A stretch of 5,354 bases of DNA from an uncultured Sphingomonadaceae bacterium (GTDB taxonomy: Bacteria; Pseudomonadota; Alphaproteobacteria; Sphingomonadales; Sphingomonadaceae): NCBI GenBank assembly GCA_946480515.1, contig CAMLKX010000136.1, positions 1 to 5,354 on the forward strand, written 5' to 3'. The notes under the pieces are model-generated. The model was not told where the DNA came from. It ran no database searches and was given only the letters and a program-made list of their open reading frames with translations. This document shows, one piece after another, positions 1-5,354 of the stretch (position 1 is the stretch's first letter; each line of letters begins with the position of its first letter). Both the position numbers and the translations under genes were made by a program.

Positions 1-398
1 TCTTCCAATTTCGCGGGCGGCTCCTCGACTCGGCGCGCGGCTGGAGCTGGAGAAACGCTCGAGGCTTGCTCCACCTCTGTCACCGGAAGTCGCTCTTCCA
101 TTGCCTCCGTTGGCTGAACCGCTCCATCGGCCAACGGCACTTCCTCTTCCGGGTCGCTCGCCGTCTCAATCACCGCGAGCACTGAGCCAATCGCGATCAA
201 GTCCCCCGCAGCGCCGCCAAGTTCGACCACTCGGCCGGAAACGGGCGCTTCCATTGCGACAGTCGCCTTGTCGGTCATCACGTCCGCGAGCGGCTGATCC
301 TCTTCGACTTTGTCCCCGGGCTTGACGTGCCAGGCAACGATCTCCGCCTCGGCGACGCCTTCGCCAATGTCGGGCAGCTTGAATTCGAACCGCGCCAT
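1..398 (-). CDS. bkdB: Branched-chain 2-oxoacid dehydrogenase E2 (dihydrolipoyl acyltransferase), N-terminal part
   Basis: Partial gene: 132 codons are present and the rest runs off the left edge. Residues 1-80 form a lipoyl domain. It opens MARFEFKLPDIGEG and carries the lipoylation motif MTDKATV, with Lys44 as the expected lipoyl-lysine on the hairpin turn. From about residue 84 the chain becomes rich in Pro, Ala and Glu, as expected for the flexible linker before the E3/E1-binding domain, which is not in the window. E2 forms the core of the complex: its lipoyl arm takes the acyl group from E1 and transfers it to CoA in the cytoplasm. The ATG lies one base after the E1 beta stop (TGA-T-ATG), and a strong GGAGG sits six bases upstream inside the E1 beta tail, so translation is probably coupled. 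The lipoyl domain alone could belong to another 2-oxoacid dehydrogenase E2; the neighbouring E1 genes make the branched-chain type much the likeliest. Confidence 0.9.
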   Translation of the reverse strand, partial: MARFEFKLPDIGEGVAEAEIVAWHVKPGDKVEEDQPLADVMTDKATVAMEAPVSGRVVELGGAAGDLIAIGSVLAVIETASDPEEEVPLADGAVQPTEAMEERLPVTEVEQASSVSPAPAARRVEEPPAKLE

Positions 399-399
399 A

Positions 400-1412
400 T
401 CAGGCCTCCAGCACCTTCTTGAGCGCGGTCTTCATCCGGATCGGTCCAGGGAAATACACCCACTCGTACGCATGGGGGTAGGGCGTGTCCCACCCGGTGG
501 CGCGCACAATCGGCGCTTCCAAATGGTAAAAGCAGCGCTCCTGCACCAGGGCTGCCAGCTCCGCGCCGAAGCCGCTGGTGCGGGTCGCCTCGTGAACGAT
601 CAGACAGCGGCCGGTCTTCATCACCGACTGCTCAATCGTCGCGATGTCGATCGGGAGGAGCGAGCGAAGGTCGATGACTTCCGCATCGACATTGTTCGCC
701 GCGACCGCGGCAACGGCCACATGGACCATTGTTCCATAGGCCAGGATGGTGACTGCCTCTCCGGGTCGGACGACCGCGGCCTTGCCCAACGGAACAGTGT
801 AATAATCGTCGGGAACCTCGCTCGCCGGATGGTTCGACCAGGGTTCGACCGGCTTGTCATGATCGCCGTCGAACGGACCATTGTAGATGCGTTTGGGCTC
901 GAGAAAGATGACCGGGTCGGGGTCTTCGATTGCAGCGAGGAGAAGCCCTTTCGCATCGAAAGGCGTGGACGGGATGACTGTCCGAATTCCCGTGACGTGG
1001 GTGAACAGGGCTTCCGGGCTCTGGCTATGCGTCTGTCCGCCGAAAATGCCACCGCCATAAGGGGCTCGGATCACCAGCGGCACCGTCCACTCTCCAGCGG
1101 TGCGATAGCGCATTCGCGCTGCTTCCGAGACGATCTGGTCGTAGCCGGGTAGATGTAATCGGCGAACTGGATCTCGACGACCGGCTTCAGCCCGTATGCC
1201 GCCATGCCAATCGCGGTTCCGATGATGCCATTCTCGGAAATCGGCGTGTCGAATACCCGGTTCGCTCCGAACTTCTTCTGCAGCCCCTCGGTCGCCCGGA
1301 ACACGCCGCCGAAATAGCCGACATCCTCGCCGAACACGACCACGTCATCGTCACGCTCAAGCGCCAGGGTGAGCCCATCGTTGATCGCCTGGATCATGTT
1401 GCGCCGGCTCAT
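400..1412 (-). CDS. bkdA2: Branched-chain 2-oxoacid dehydrogenase E1 beta subunit, interrupted by a one-base frameshift
   Basis: E1 beta pairs with E1 alpha as an alpha2-beta2 heterotetramer and builds part of the thiamine diphosphate site. The frame from ATG 1412 encodes [12 protein letters not shown] (residues 27-38) and [13 protein letters not shown] (55-67), with Glu60 as the conserved Glu expected to activate the cofactor. It runs correctly to YIYPA (86-90), then breaks. The remainder continues in another frame from codon 1143-1141 ([14 protein letters not shown]) through [16 protein letters not shown], with the active-site His near residue 129, to the stop at 402-400. Restoring one base gives 337 residues, the usual family length, with no other damage. 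As read, the upstream frame would give a 113-residue truncated product ending at 1071. The start ATG overlaps the E1 alpha stop as ATGA; the ribosome binding site there is weak, which suggests coupled translation. Family and operon position are clear. Whether the break is a real mutation or a sequencing error cannot be told from here. Confidence 0.92.
405..409 (-). promoter_or_regulatory. Ribosome binding site of the E2 gene
   Basis: GGAGG on the minus strand lies six bases before the ATG at 398-396 and inside the last codons of E1 beta. It fixes the E2 start and suggests E2 can be translated even if ribosomes leave E1 beta early because of the upstream frameshift. Confidence 0.7.
1143..1144 (-). 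other. Frameshift site in E1 beta (one base missing)
   Basis: On the minus strand the sequence reads TAC CCG GC-TAC GAC CAG. The third base of the Ala90 codon is absent between 1144 and 1143. Adding any base there restores Ala-Tyr-Asp-Gln, joining two well-conserved halves exactly. There is no slippery heptamer or nearby strong stem-loop of the kind used for programmed frameshifting; the local sequence is CCCGGCTACG. Confidence 0.9.
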
Positions 1413-2692
1413 TCGACATCGTGCCCGAGATATTCGCGGGCTTCGGCGAGAGCCTCCTCGCGCTGCTCCTGCAGGTGCCAGGGGGTATGGTGGAACACAT
1501 CCTCGAACATCGAGCCGATCCGGTCGAAGCCCTGGCCGGGTAAGGTGCCGAGCTTCTCCGCCTCCTTCTGCAGAGTGCGAACGCGCTCGCGGGTCTGGTC
1601 GACCAGGGCGGAGTGCCGTTCCCCGCTCCATTCGCCGAGCGCGACCAGATGTTGCTTCAGGCGCTCGATCGGGTCACCCAGCGGCCATGCCTGTGCATCC
1701 GAAGCAGGCCGGTAGCCAGCTGGATCGTCTGAGGTCGAGTGGCCCTCGGCGCGATAGGAGAAATATTCGATCAGTGTCGGTCCGCCGTTCGATCGGGCGC
1801 GTTCGGCCGCCCATTGCGTTGCTGCGTAGACGGCCAGCACGTCATTGCCGTCGACCCGCAATCCCGGCAGCCCATAACCGATGGCTCGCTGCGCGAAGGT
1901 GGATTGCTCGCCCCCGGCAATCCCATAATAGCTCGATATCGCCCATTGATTGTTCACGATCGCCAGGATCACCGGCGCCCGGTAGACTGCGGCGAAGGTC
2001 AGCGCCGCGTGGAAATCTCCTTCAGCGGTCGCTCCCTCCCCGGTCCAGCCGATCGCGATCCTGCTGTCCCCCTTGATCGCCGACGCCATCGCCCAGCCGA
2101 CCGCCTGCGGATATTGGGTGGCAAGATTGCCGGATATCGAGAAGAAACCGTGCTCCTTGTCGGAATACATGATCGGCAGCTGGCGTCCGTGGAGCGGATC
2201 GCCCGCGTTCGAGTAGATCTGGCACATCATCTTGAAGAGTGGATAGCCGCGGGCAATCAGCCACCCCTGCTGCCGGTACGTCGGGAAGCACATGTCGTCG
2301 CGGTCAAGCGCGTGAGCGGCGGCGATCGCTACCGCCTCTTCGCCGGTCGCCTTCATGTAGAAGCTGGTCTTCCCCTGCCGCTGCGCGCGGAACATGCGGT
2401 CGTCGAACGCGCGCAAGGTGACCATGTGCGCCAGCATTTCGCGCAGCTTCTCCGGGTCAAGACGGGGATCCCACGGCCCGCGCGCCTGATGATCGTCATC
2501 AAGGACCCGGATCAAGGTGGCGCAGAGCGGATGCGTTTCCGAAGCCGCAACGCTCACATCGGGACGCTGCGCTTCTCCTGCCGGCGGGATAACGATGTTC
2601 GAAAAGTCCGGAGGTTCGCCCGGCCGCGACGGAGGCTCGGGAACATGCAGCGCAAGCGCCGGCCGATTAGGGCGGCGGGTCGGTTCGGTCAT
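1409..2692 (-). CDS. bkdA1: Branched-chain 2-oxoacid dehydrogenase E1 alpha subunit
   Basis: E1 alpha carries out the thiamine diphosphate-dependent decarboxylation of branched-chain 2-oxoacids and acylates the lipoyl arm of E2. With the start at 2692 it has 427 residues, within the normal range. Residues 1-55 are a Pro-rich leader typical of the branched-chain type rather than of pyruvate dehydrogenase. [20 protein letters not shown] follows at about 101-120. The cofactor-binding motif runs from GEG (218-220), through EGD, to NN (247-248). [15 protein letters not shown] (314-328) matches the loop that is phosphorylated in the mitochondrial enzyme. An in-frame ATG exists 14 codons upstream at 2734, but its leader is basic and its AGGA abuts the ATG. 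The 2692 start has AAAGG at five bases' spacing and begins [11 protein letters not shown], as relatives do. It is the first gene of the operon and overlaps E1 beta by four bases. Confidence 0.95.
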   Translation of the reverse strand: MTEPTRRPNRPALALHVPEPPSRPGEPPDFSNIVIPPAGEAQRPDVSVAASETHPLCATLIRVLDDDHQARGPWDPRLDPEKLREMLAHMVTLRAFDDRMFRAQRQGKTSFYMKATGEEAVAIAAAHALDRDDMCFPTYRQQGWLIARGYPLFKMMCQIYSNAGDPLHGRQLPIMYSDKEHGFFSISGNLATQYPQAVGWAMASAIKGDSRIAIGWTGEGATAEGDFHAALTFAAVYRAPVILAIVNNQWAISSYYGIAGGEQSTFAQRAIGYGLPGLRVDGNDVLAVYAATQWAAERARSNGGPTLIEYFSYRAEGHSTSDDPAGYRPASDAQAWPLGDPIERLKQHLVALGEWSGERHSALVDQTRERVRTLQKEAEKLGTLPGQGFDRIGSMFEDVFHHTPWHLQEQREEALAEAREYLGHDVE

Positions 2693-2697
2693 CCTCA

Positions 2698-2702
2698 CCT
2701 TT
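2698..2702 (-). promoter_or_regulatory. Ribosome binding site deciding the E1 alpha start
   Basis: AAAGG on the minus strand is followed by TGAGG and then the ATG at 2692-2690. It supports this start over the upstream in-frame ATG at 2734-2732, where AGGA touches the start codon with no spacing. Confidence 0.6.
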
Positions 2703-2731
2703 CGTCGGGACGTTGACGTCCTCGTCTTCAA

Positions 2732-2750
2732 CATTCCTATCGTTGGAATG
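2732..2750. repeat. Inverted repeat, possible operator
   Basis: CATTCC, seven bases (TATCGTT), then GGAATG form a perfect 6-7-6 inverted repeat, 40 bases upstream of the E1 alpha start codon. The size suits a dimeric regulator. It overlaps a second, weaker repeat, GTTGA (2712-2716) and TCAAC (2728-2732). No regulator gene is in the window, and a chance match is possible. Confidence 0.35.
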
Positions 2751-2786
2751 GGTCCGCAGGGAAGGGGAGATTGACCTGACCGTACG

Positions 2787-2807
2787 GCGGGCGTTAGCGG
2801 CCCGCTA
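2787..2807 (+). repeat. Overlapping GC-rich inverted repeats in the DUF3297 leader
   Basis: GCGGGC (2787-2792) can pair with GCCCGC (2800-2805) around a seven-base loop. The overlapping TAGCGG (2795-2800) is complementary to CCGCTA (2802-2807), and AGCGG (2796-2800) to CCGCT (2810-2814), which abuts the GGAG ribosome binding site. These pairings compete with each other. There is no T run, so this is not an obvious terminator. Confidence 0.3.
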
Positions 2808-2814
2808 CACCGCT

Positions 2815-2818
2815 GGAG
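2815..2818 (+). promoter_or_regulatory. Ribosome binding site of the DUF3297 gene
   Basis: GGAG sits eight bases before the ATG at 2827-2829. It favours this start over the longer in-frame reading from 2713, whose 38 extra residues are not part of the recognised family. Confidence 0.6.
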
Positions 2819-2826
2819 CGATCACC

Positions 2827-3114
2827 ATGTCCACTTCCTTCCCCGACCGACTGAGCCTCGACCCGCGCAGCCCCTATTTCGACGCCGAGCTGCTGAAGCA
2901 GGGGGTCGGCATCAAGTTCAATGGTCAGGAAAAGACCAACGTCGAAGAATATTGCATCTCCGAAGGGTGGATCCGAGTCGCCGCCGGCCGCAGCCGCGAC
3001 CGGTACGGAAATCCGATGACGATCAAGCTGAAGGGGCAGGTCGAGCCCTATATCAGCGGACCCGAAGGGAGCGATCAGCCCGCGCGGGACGATGGAGTCG
3101 CTTCAGAGGGGTAG
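2827..3114 (+). CDS. DUF3297 family protein
   Basis: A 95-residue protein of unknown function. The core closely matches what I recall of the DUF3297 family: PDRLSLDPRSPYFD near the start, a GIKFNGQEKTNVEEYCISEG stretch at about residues 28-47, WIRVAAG, then GNPMTIKLKGQVEPY at about 61-75. The last 18 residues are variable and polar. It has no signal peptide or membrane segment, so it is probably cytoplasmic. Only one Cys (in EEYC) is present, so no metal-binding cluster is evident. It stands alone on the plus strand, divergent from the bkd operon, and its last 40 bases overlap the 3' end of the small minus-strand gene. The family is common in proteobacteria, but I know of no established function. 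The family call rests on memory of its sequence. Confidence 0.88.
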   Translation: MSTSFPDRLSLDPRSPYFDAELLKQGVGIKFNGQEKTNVEEYCISEGWIRVAAGRSRDRYGNPMTIKLKGQVEPYISGPEGSDQPARDDGVASEG

Positions 3115-3311
3115 CGAGCCGGACGTCGGCGTTCGCGGTTCCACTCGTAAAGCTTCTTCGCTCCCCAGCCGAGGGCGAGCGCAGTCCCGAGCGGCCCAAA
3201 GCCGCGGCGGGCGAGCGCAGCGGCTCCAGCCCCTAGAATCGCGCCCTTGGCTCCATCGTTGCGGCCGGCGAGCCGCCGGCCAATGAGAGCACCCGCAACT
3301 TTTCCCAACAT
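3075..3311 (-). CDS. Small glycine/alanine-rich hydrophobic protein, unknown function
   Basis: A 78-residue protein beginning MLGKVAGALIGRRLAGRNDG. Residues 21-34 (AKGAILGAGAAALA) and 39-51 (GPLGTALALGWGA) are hydrophobic stretches with small residues at close spacing, as in glycine-zipper helices. Each is flanked by basic residues (RR, KK). The tail from residue 52 is basic then polar (ERRRPARYP). It may insert in or lie on the inner membrane; there is no clear cleavable signal. The start is chosen for its AAAGGGA (3318-3324), with seven bases between GGG and the ATG; a TTG at 3329 is in frame but less likely. It resembles short hypothetical proteins seen in sphingomonads, and I cannot assign a function. 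Its 3' end overlaps the convergent DUF3297 gene by 40 bases, so the last dozen or so residues are constrained by both frames. Confidence 0.7.
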   Translation of the reverse strand: MLGKVAGALIGRRLAGRNDGAKGAILGAGAAALARRGFGPLGTALALGWGAKKLYEWNRERRRPARYPSEATPSSRAG

Positions 3312-3335
3312 CGTCAATCCCTTTCGCAAACCTAG

Positions 3336-3355
3336 CCGTCCAAGCGCTTGGACGG
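3336..3355. terminator. Perfect 20-base palindrome, possible bidirectional hairpin
   Basis: CCGTCCAAGCGCTTGGACGG is a perfect palindrome. In RNA it would form an eight-pair stem with a GCGC loop. It lies 16 bases past the stop of the receptor gene and 24 bases before the ATG of the small gene. The best guess is a terminator for the receptor transcript, but the downstream minus-strand bases (CTAGGTTTGCG) have only a weak T run. An operator for the small gene is the main alternative. Confidence 0.5.
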
Positions 3356-3371
3356 ACCCTGCGGTTCCGGA

Positions 3372-5354
3372 TCAGAACTCAAACCGCAGGCCGAGCCGCA
3401 CGTCGCGCCCGGCGAGCGGCGCATAATCCTTCAGCAGGCTGGAGTGCCGGCGAGCGACGACGTCAAACAGATTGTTCCCGCTCAGCGATAGAGTGAGTTC
3501 GGGCCGCTCCGTGAACGGGTGCCAGTCAAGTGAGGCCCCAACCAGAGTGTAGGCCGGTGTGTCGGTCTCGAGCGAAGCGGTTCGTCGCTGGGCGAATGCA
3601 TGTTCGATCTCGAACCGGCCATCGAACTGGCCCTTAGCACCGGTCAGGGCCGTAATCACGCGTGCCGGAGGAATCTGAGGTGCCGGACCGAAGCCGCGAA
3701 CCTTGGCACGAACCGCATCGCCGATTGCTTCTAATCCCCAGTCGATCCCGCCCATAGGGCCGAGCTTCGCCTGAGCCTCGGCCTCGATGCCATAATAGTT
3801 GGCGCGGCCCTGGCGAAATTCGTAGATGGCGAGGCCGCTATCCTCGTCGATCCCGCCCGTCGGCGCCTGGAAGATGTAGTTGGAAAAGCGGCTATAGTAG
3901 GCGTTGATGGTTAGCCGGAGCGGGTCCGATTGATGGCGCAGGCTGCCCTCGATGCTCAGGCTTCGCTCAGGATCGAGATCCGGATCGCCAATCTCGAAAG
4001 CCTGACTGCCAACATGGGGCCCGTTCGCGAAAAGCTCGTTGATCGACGGGGCGCGGGCGCTGCTCGACATGGTCAATCCGGCGCGCCAGCCCGGAGTGAA
4101 CTCATACTGGCCGCCGAGCGAGCCGGAGAAAGTTGTGAACCTCCGTGACCGGCCGGGCGTGCCGAGCTGATCATCCGCATCGGCCCTCAGCTTGCTCAGC
4201 TCGACCCGGCCGCCTGCTTCGATCCGCAGCCGCCCCGCAACAATTGTTTGCAGCGTGAACAGGCCGGCCTGACGTTGCCGGCTGTCGGGCAGGAATTTTT
4301 CCTCGCCACGAATCTTCGCGTTGCGCTCGAGATATTGAAACCCGCTTGATCCGCCCCAGCTGGATCGGTCGGCCTGGACAAGCTCAAGCCTGCCTTCTCC
4401 GCCCTTGCTGAAGAAACTGGAGCCGATCTCGCCCGTATCCTCCACTTCGTCGTGCCGATAATTGGCATAGCCTGCGCGGACCCGCAGCTGCTCGAAAACA
4501 CCGCCGAGTGGAGCTTCGATCCGCGTGTCGTAGCGCGTCTGCCTGGCATCGATCGTCGGCGCTTCGACTTCTCCGTCGGGATCAAGGGAATAGCGAATGG
4601 GCACGCCATACTCGCTTTCGCGGCGGGTGATCGACGCGCCAATGTTTAGTCCGTTGTCGATATAGGCGACGCCGCCAGAGAACTCGTGGGAGTTCGCGGC
4701 GGAGTTGGGGATCTCGCCTTTCAGTCCTGCAAGCTCCCGGATCTCGCTCGAGGGGCTGCTTGCGGCCTCCTCGCGCAGCCGTTTGGACAGGAAATAGCCG
4801 CCGGCCTGCAGATCGTCGCTCTTCGACCAACTGACATCGCCATGAGCGACCAGATGTCCGCCGAGTGGGAGATCGACGGACCCGTTGACCGAGCGTTCGT
4901 CGGCCGCGCTCCCGTAGGATGCGACCACGCCTACGCGCCCCGGACCATCGGGTTTCTGTCGAGGGATGCGGGAGTCGATAACGTTGACCACTCCGCCGAT
5001 GGCCGAAGACCCGAACAGCAGAGCCGCCGGGCCGCGCAGCACCTCGATGCGCTCCGCCGTCAGCGGGTTGATCGCGATTGCGTGATCAGGACCGGAGGTG
5101 GAAAGGTCGAGGCTGCCGATGCCATCGGTCAGAACCCGGATGCGGTCGCCGGACAGCCCGCGCAATATCGGTGCCGACGCGGTTGGCCCGAAGCTGGTTG
5201 CTGAGACGCCTGGCTGCCGCGCCAGCGTCTCGCCCAAGCTGGGCCGAACCTCGCGGATGAGGTCCGCCTCGTCGAGCACTGAGATGCCACCAAGCACGTC
5301 TCCAGCCTCGCGCCGAACTCCCGTGACGATGATTTCGCCGGCTTGATTGTCGCG
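3372..5354 (-). CDS. TonB-dependent outer-membrane receptor, ZnuD-like, N-terminus cut off by the window
   Basis: 660 codons plus a stop are present. The frame stays open to the right edge, so the signal peptide and any TonB box lie outside; the GTG at 5297 is an internal Val. The first visible residues, with EIIVTG at 7-12, mark the start of the plug. The plug continues through LGETLARQPGVSATSFG, PILRGLSGDRIRVLTDG, the Asp-His of GPDHA (90-91), IEVLRGPAALLFGSSAIGGV and VNVIDSRIP to about residue 132. The rest is a 22-strand-type barrel ending LRLGLRFEF-like, with a terminal Phe as in the assembly signal of outer-membrane proteins. SEYGVP, NYRHDE (298-303), ELFANGPHVGSQAFEIGDPDL (around 440) and the C-terminal NNLFD...RRHSSLLKDYAP follow the pattern of ZnuD zinc receptors. 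The long His-rich external loop of Neisseria ZnuD is absent. It would import a scarce ligand, perhaps zinc, using TonB energy; the substrate is inferred. No Zur-type site can be seen because the promoter is outside the window. Confidence 0.93.
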   Translation of the reverse strand, partial: RDNQAGEIIVTGVRREAGDVLGGISVLDEADLIREVRPSLGETLARQPGVSATSFGPTASAPILRGLSGDRIRVLTDGIGSLDLSTSGPDHAIAINPLTAERIEVLRGPAALLFGSSAIGGVVNVIDSRIPRQKPDGPGRVGVVASYGSAADERSVNGSVDLPLGGHLVAHGDVSWSKSDDLQAGGYFLSKRLREEAASSPSSEIRELAGLKGEIPNSAANSHEFSGGVAYIDNGLNIGASITRRESEYGVPIRYSLDPDGEVEAPTIDARQTRYDTRIEAPLGGVFEQLRVRAGYANYRHDEVEDTGEIGSSFFSKGGEGRLELVQADRSSWGGSSGFQYLERNAKIRGEEKFLPDSRQRQAGLFTLQTIVAGRLRIEAGGRVELSKLRADADDQLGTPGRSRRFTTFSGSLGGQYEFTPGWRAGLTMSSSARAPSINELFANGPHVGSQAFEIGDPDLDPERSLSIEGSLRHQSDPLRLTINAYYSRFSNYIFQAPTGGIDEDSGLAIYEFRQGRANYYGIEAEAQAKLGPMGGIDWGLEAIGDAVRAKVRGFGPAPQIPPARVITALTGAKGQFDGRFEIEHAFAQRRTASLETDTPAYTLVGASLDWHPFTERPELTLSLSGNNLFDVVARRHSSLLKDYAPLAGRDVRLGLRFEF

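Larger units (their letters stand above)
2693..2826. promoter_or_regulatory. Divergent intergenic region between the bkd operon and the DUF3297 gene
   Basis: These 134 bases separate two divergent starts, so they must hold the promoters and any operators for both directions unless promoters lie inside the genes. TTGACG (2713-2718) and TTGACC (2771-2776) on the plus strand look like -35 elements, but neither is followed at 17 bases by a convincing -10, so no promoter is called. Several short inverted repeats are listed separately. Confidence 0.5.

Noticed and set aside
310..1152. Long plus-strand open frame of 280 codons antisense to E1 beta
   Set aside because: It lies opposite a well-recognised gene, has an Arg/Asp-rich composition typical of GC-rich shadow frames, and shows no recognisable domain.
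1140..1152. Programmed ribosomal frameshift in E1 beta
   Set aside because: There is no slippery sequence or supporting structure at CCCGGCTACG, and E1 beta families are not known to use recoding.
1739..2716. Plus-strand open frame of 325 codons antisense to E1 alpha
   Set aside because: It is a shadow of E1 alpha: no recognisable motif, and very rich in Arg and His.
2771..2799. Promoter TTGACC-N17-TTAGCG for the DUF3297 gene
   Set aside because: The -10 match is too weak, and part of it falls in the GC-rich inverted repeat.
2713..2826. N-terminal extension of the DUF3297 protein from the ATG at 2713
   Set aside because: The extra 38 residues are unlike the family, and the ATG at 2827 has a properly spaced GGAG.
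4686..5204. Plus-strand open frame of 172 codons antisense to the TonB-dependent receptor
   Set aside because: It is a shadow frame. The opposite strand encodes a continuous, conserved plug and barrel.

Overview
The window looks like chromosomal DNA of a GC-rich alphaproteobacterium, most likely a sphingomonad (Sphingomonadales). The clues are the base composition, the style of the branched-chain 2-oxoacid dehydrogenase proteins, a DUF3297 protein, and a TonB-dependent receptor with an 'EIIVTG' plug start. This assignment is inferred from protein resemblance, not from a marker gene. No mobile element, CRISPR array, tRNA or rRNA was seen.

Positions 1-2692 (minus strand) hold a tightly packed operon for the branched-chain 2-oxoacid dehydrogenase complex, read right to left. 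E1 alpha (2692-1409) overlaps E1 beta (1412-400) by an ATGA start/stop overlap. E1 beta is followed after one base by the start of the lipoyl-bearing E2 acyltransferase (398 to beyond position 1). The complex decarboxylates the 2-oxoacids made from valine, leucine and isoleucine and passes the acyl group to CoA. An E3 gene, if present, would lie outside the window. E1 beta carries a single missing base at 1143/1144 that splits an otherwise intact reading frame.

Positions 2693-2826 form a divergent intergenic region with small inverted repeats. It separates the operon from a plus-strand DUF3297 gene (2827-3114). That gene runs tail to tail, with a 40-base overlap, into a small glycine/alanine-rich hydrophobic protein gene on the minus strand (3311-3075). 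A perfect 20-base palindrome (3336-3355) lies between this gene and the next one.

Positions 3372-5354 (minus strand) hold most of a TonB-dependent outer-membrane receptor resembling the ZnuD zinc-receptor family. Its signal peptide lies beyond the right edge. Overall this is ordinary housekeeping and nutrient-uptake DNA. The points most worth a second look are the E1 beta frameshift and the metal-ligand pattern of the receptor. I saw no sign of a new defence or mobile system.
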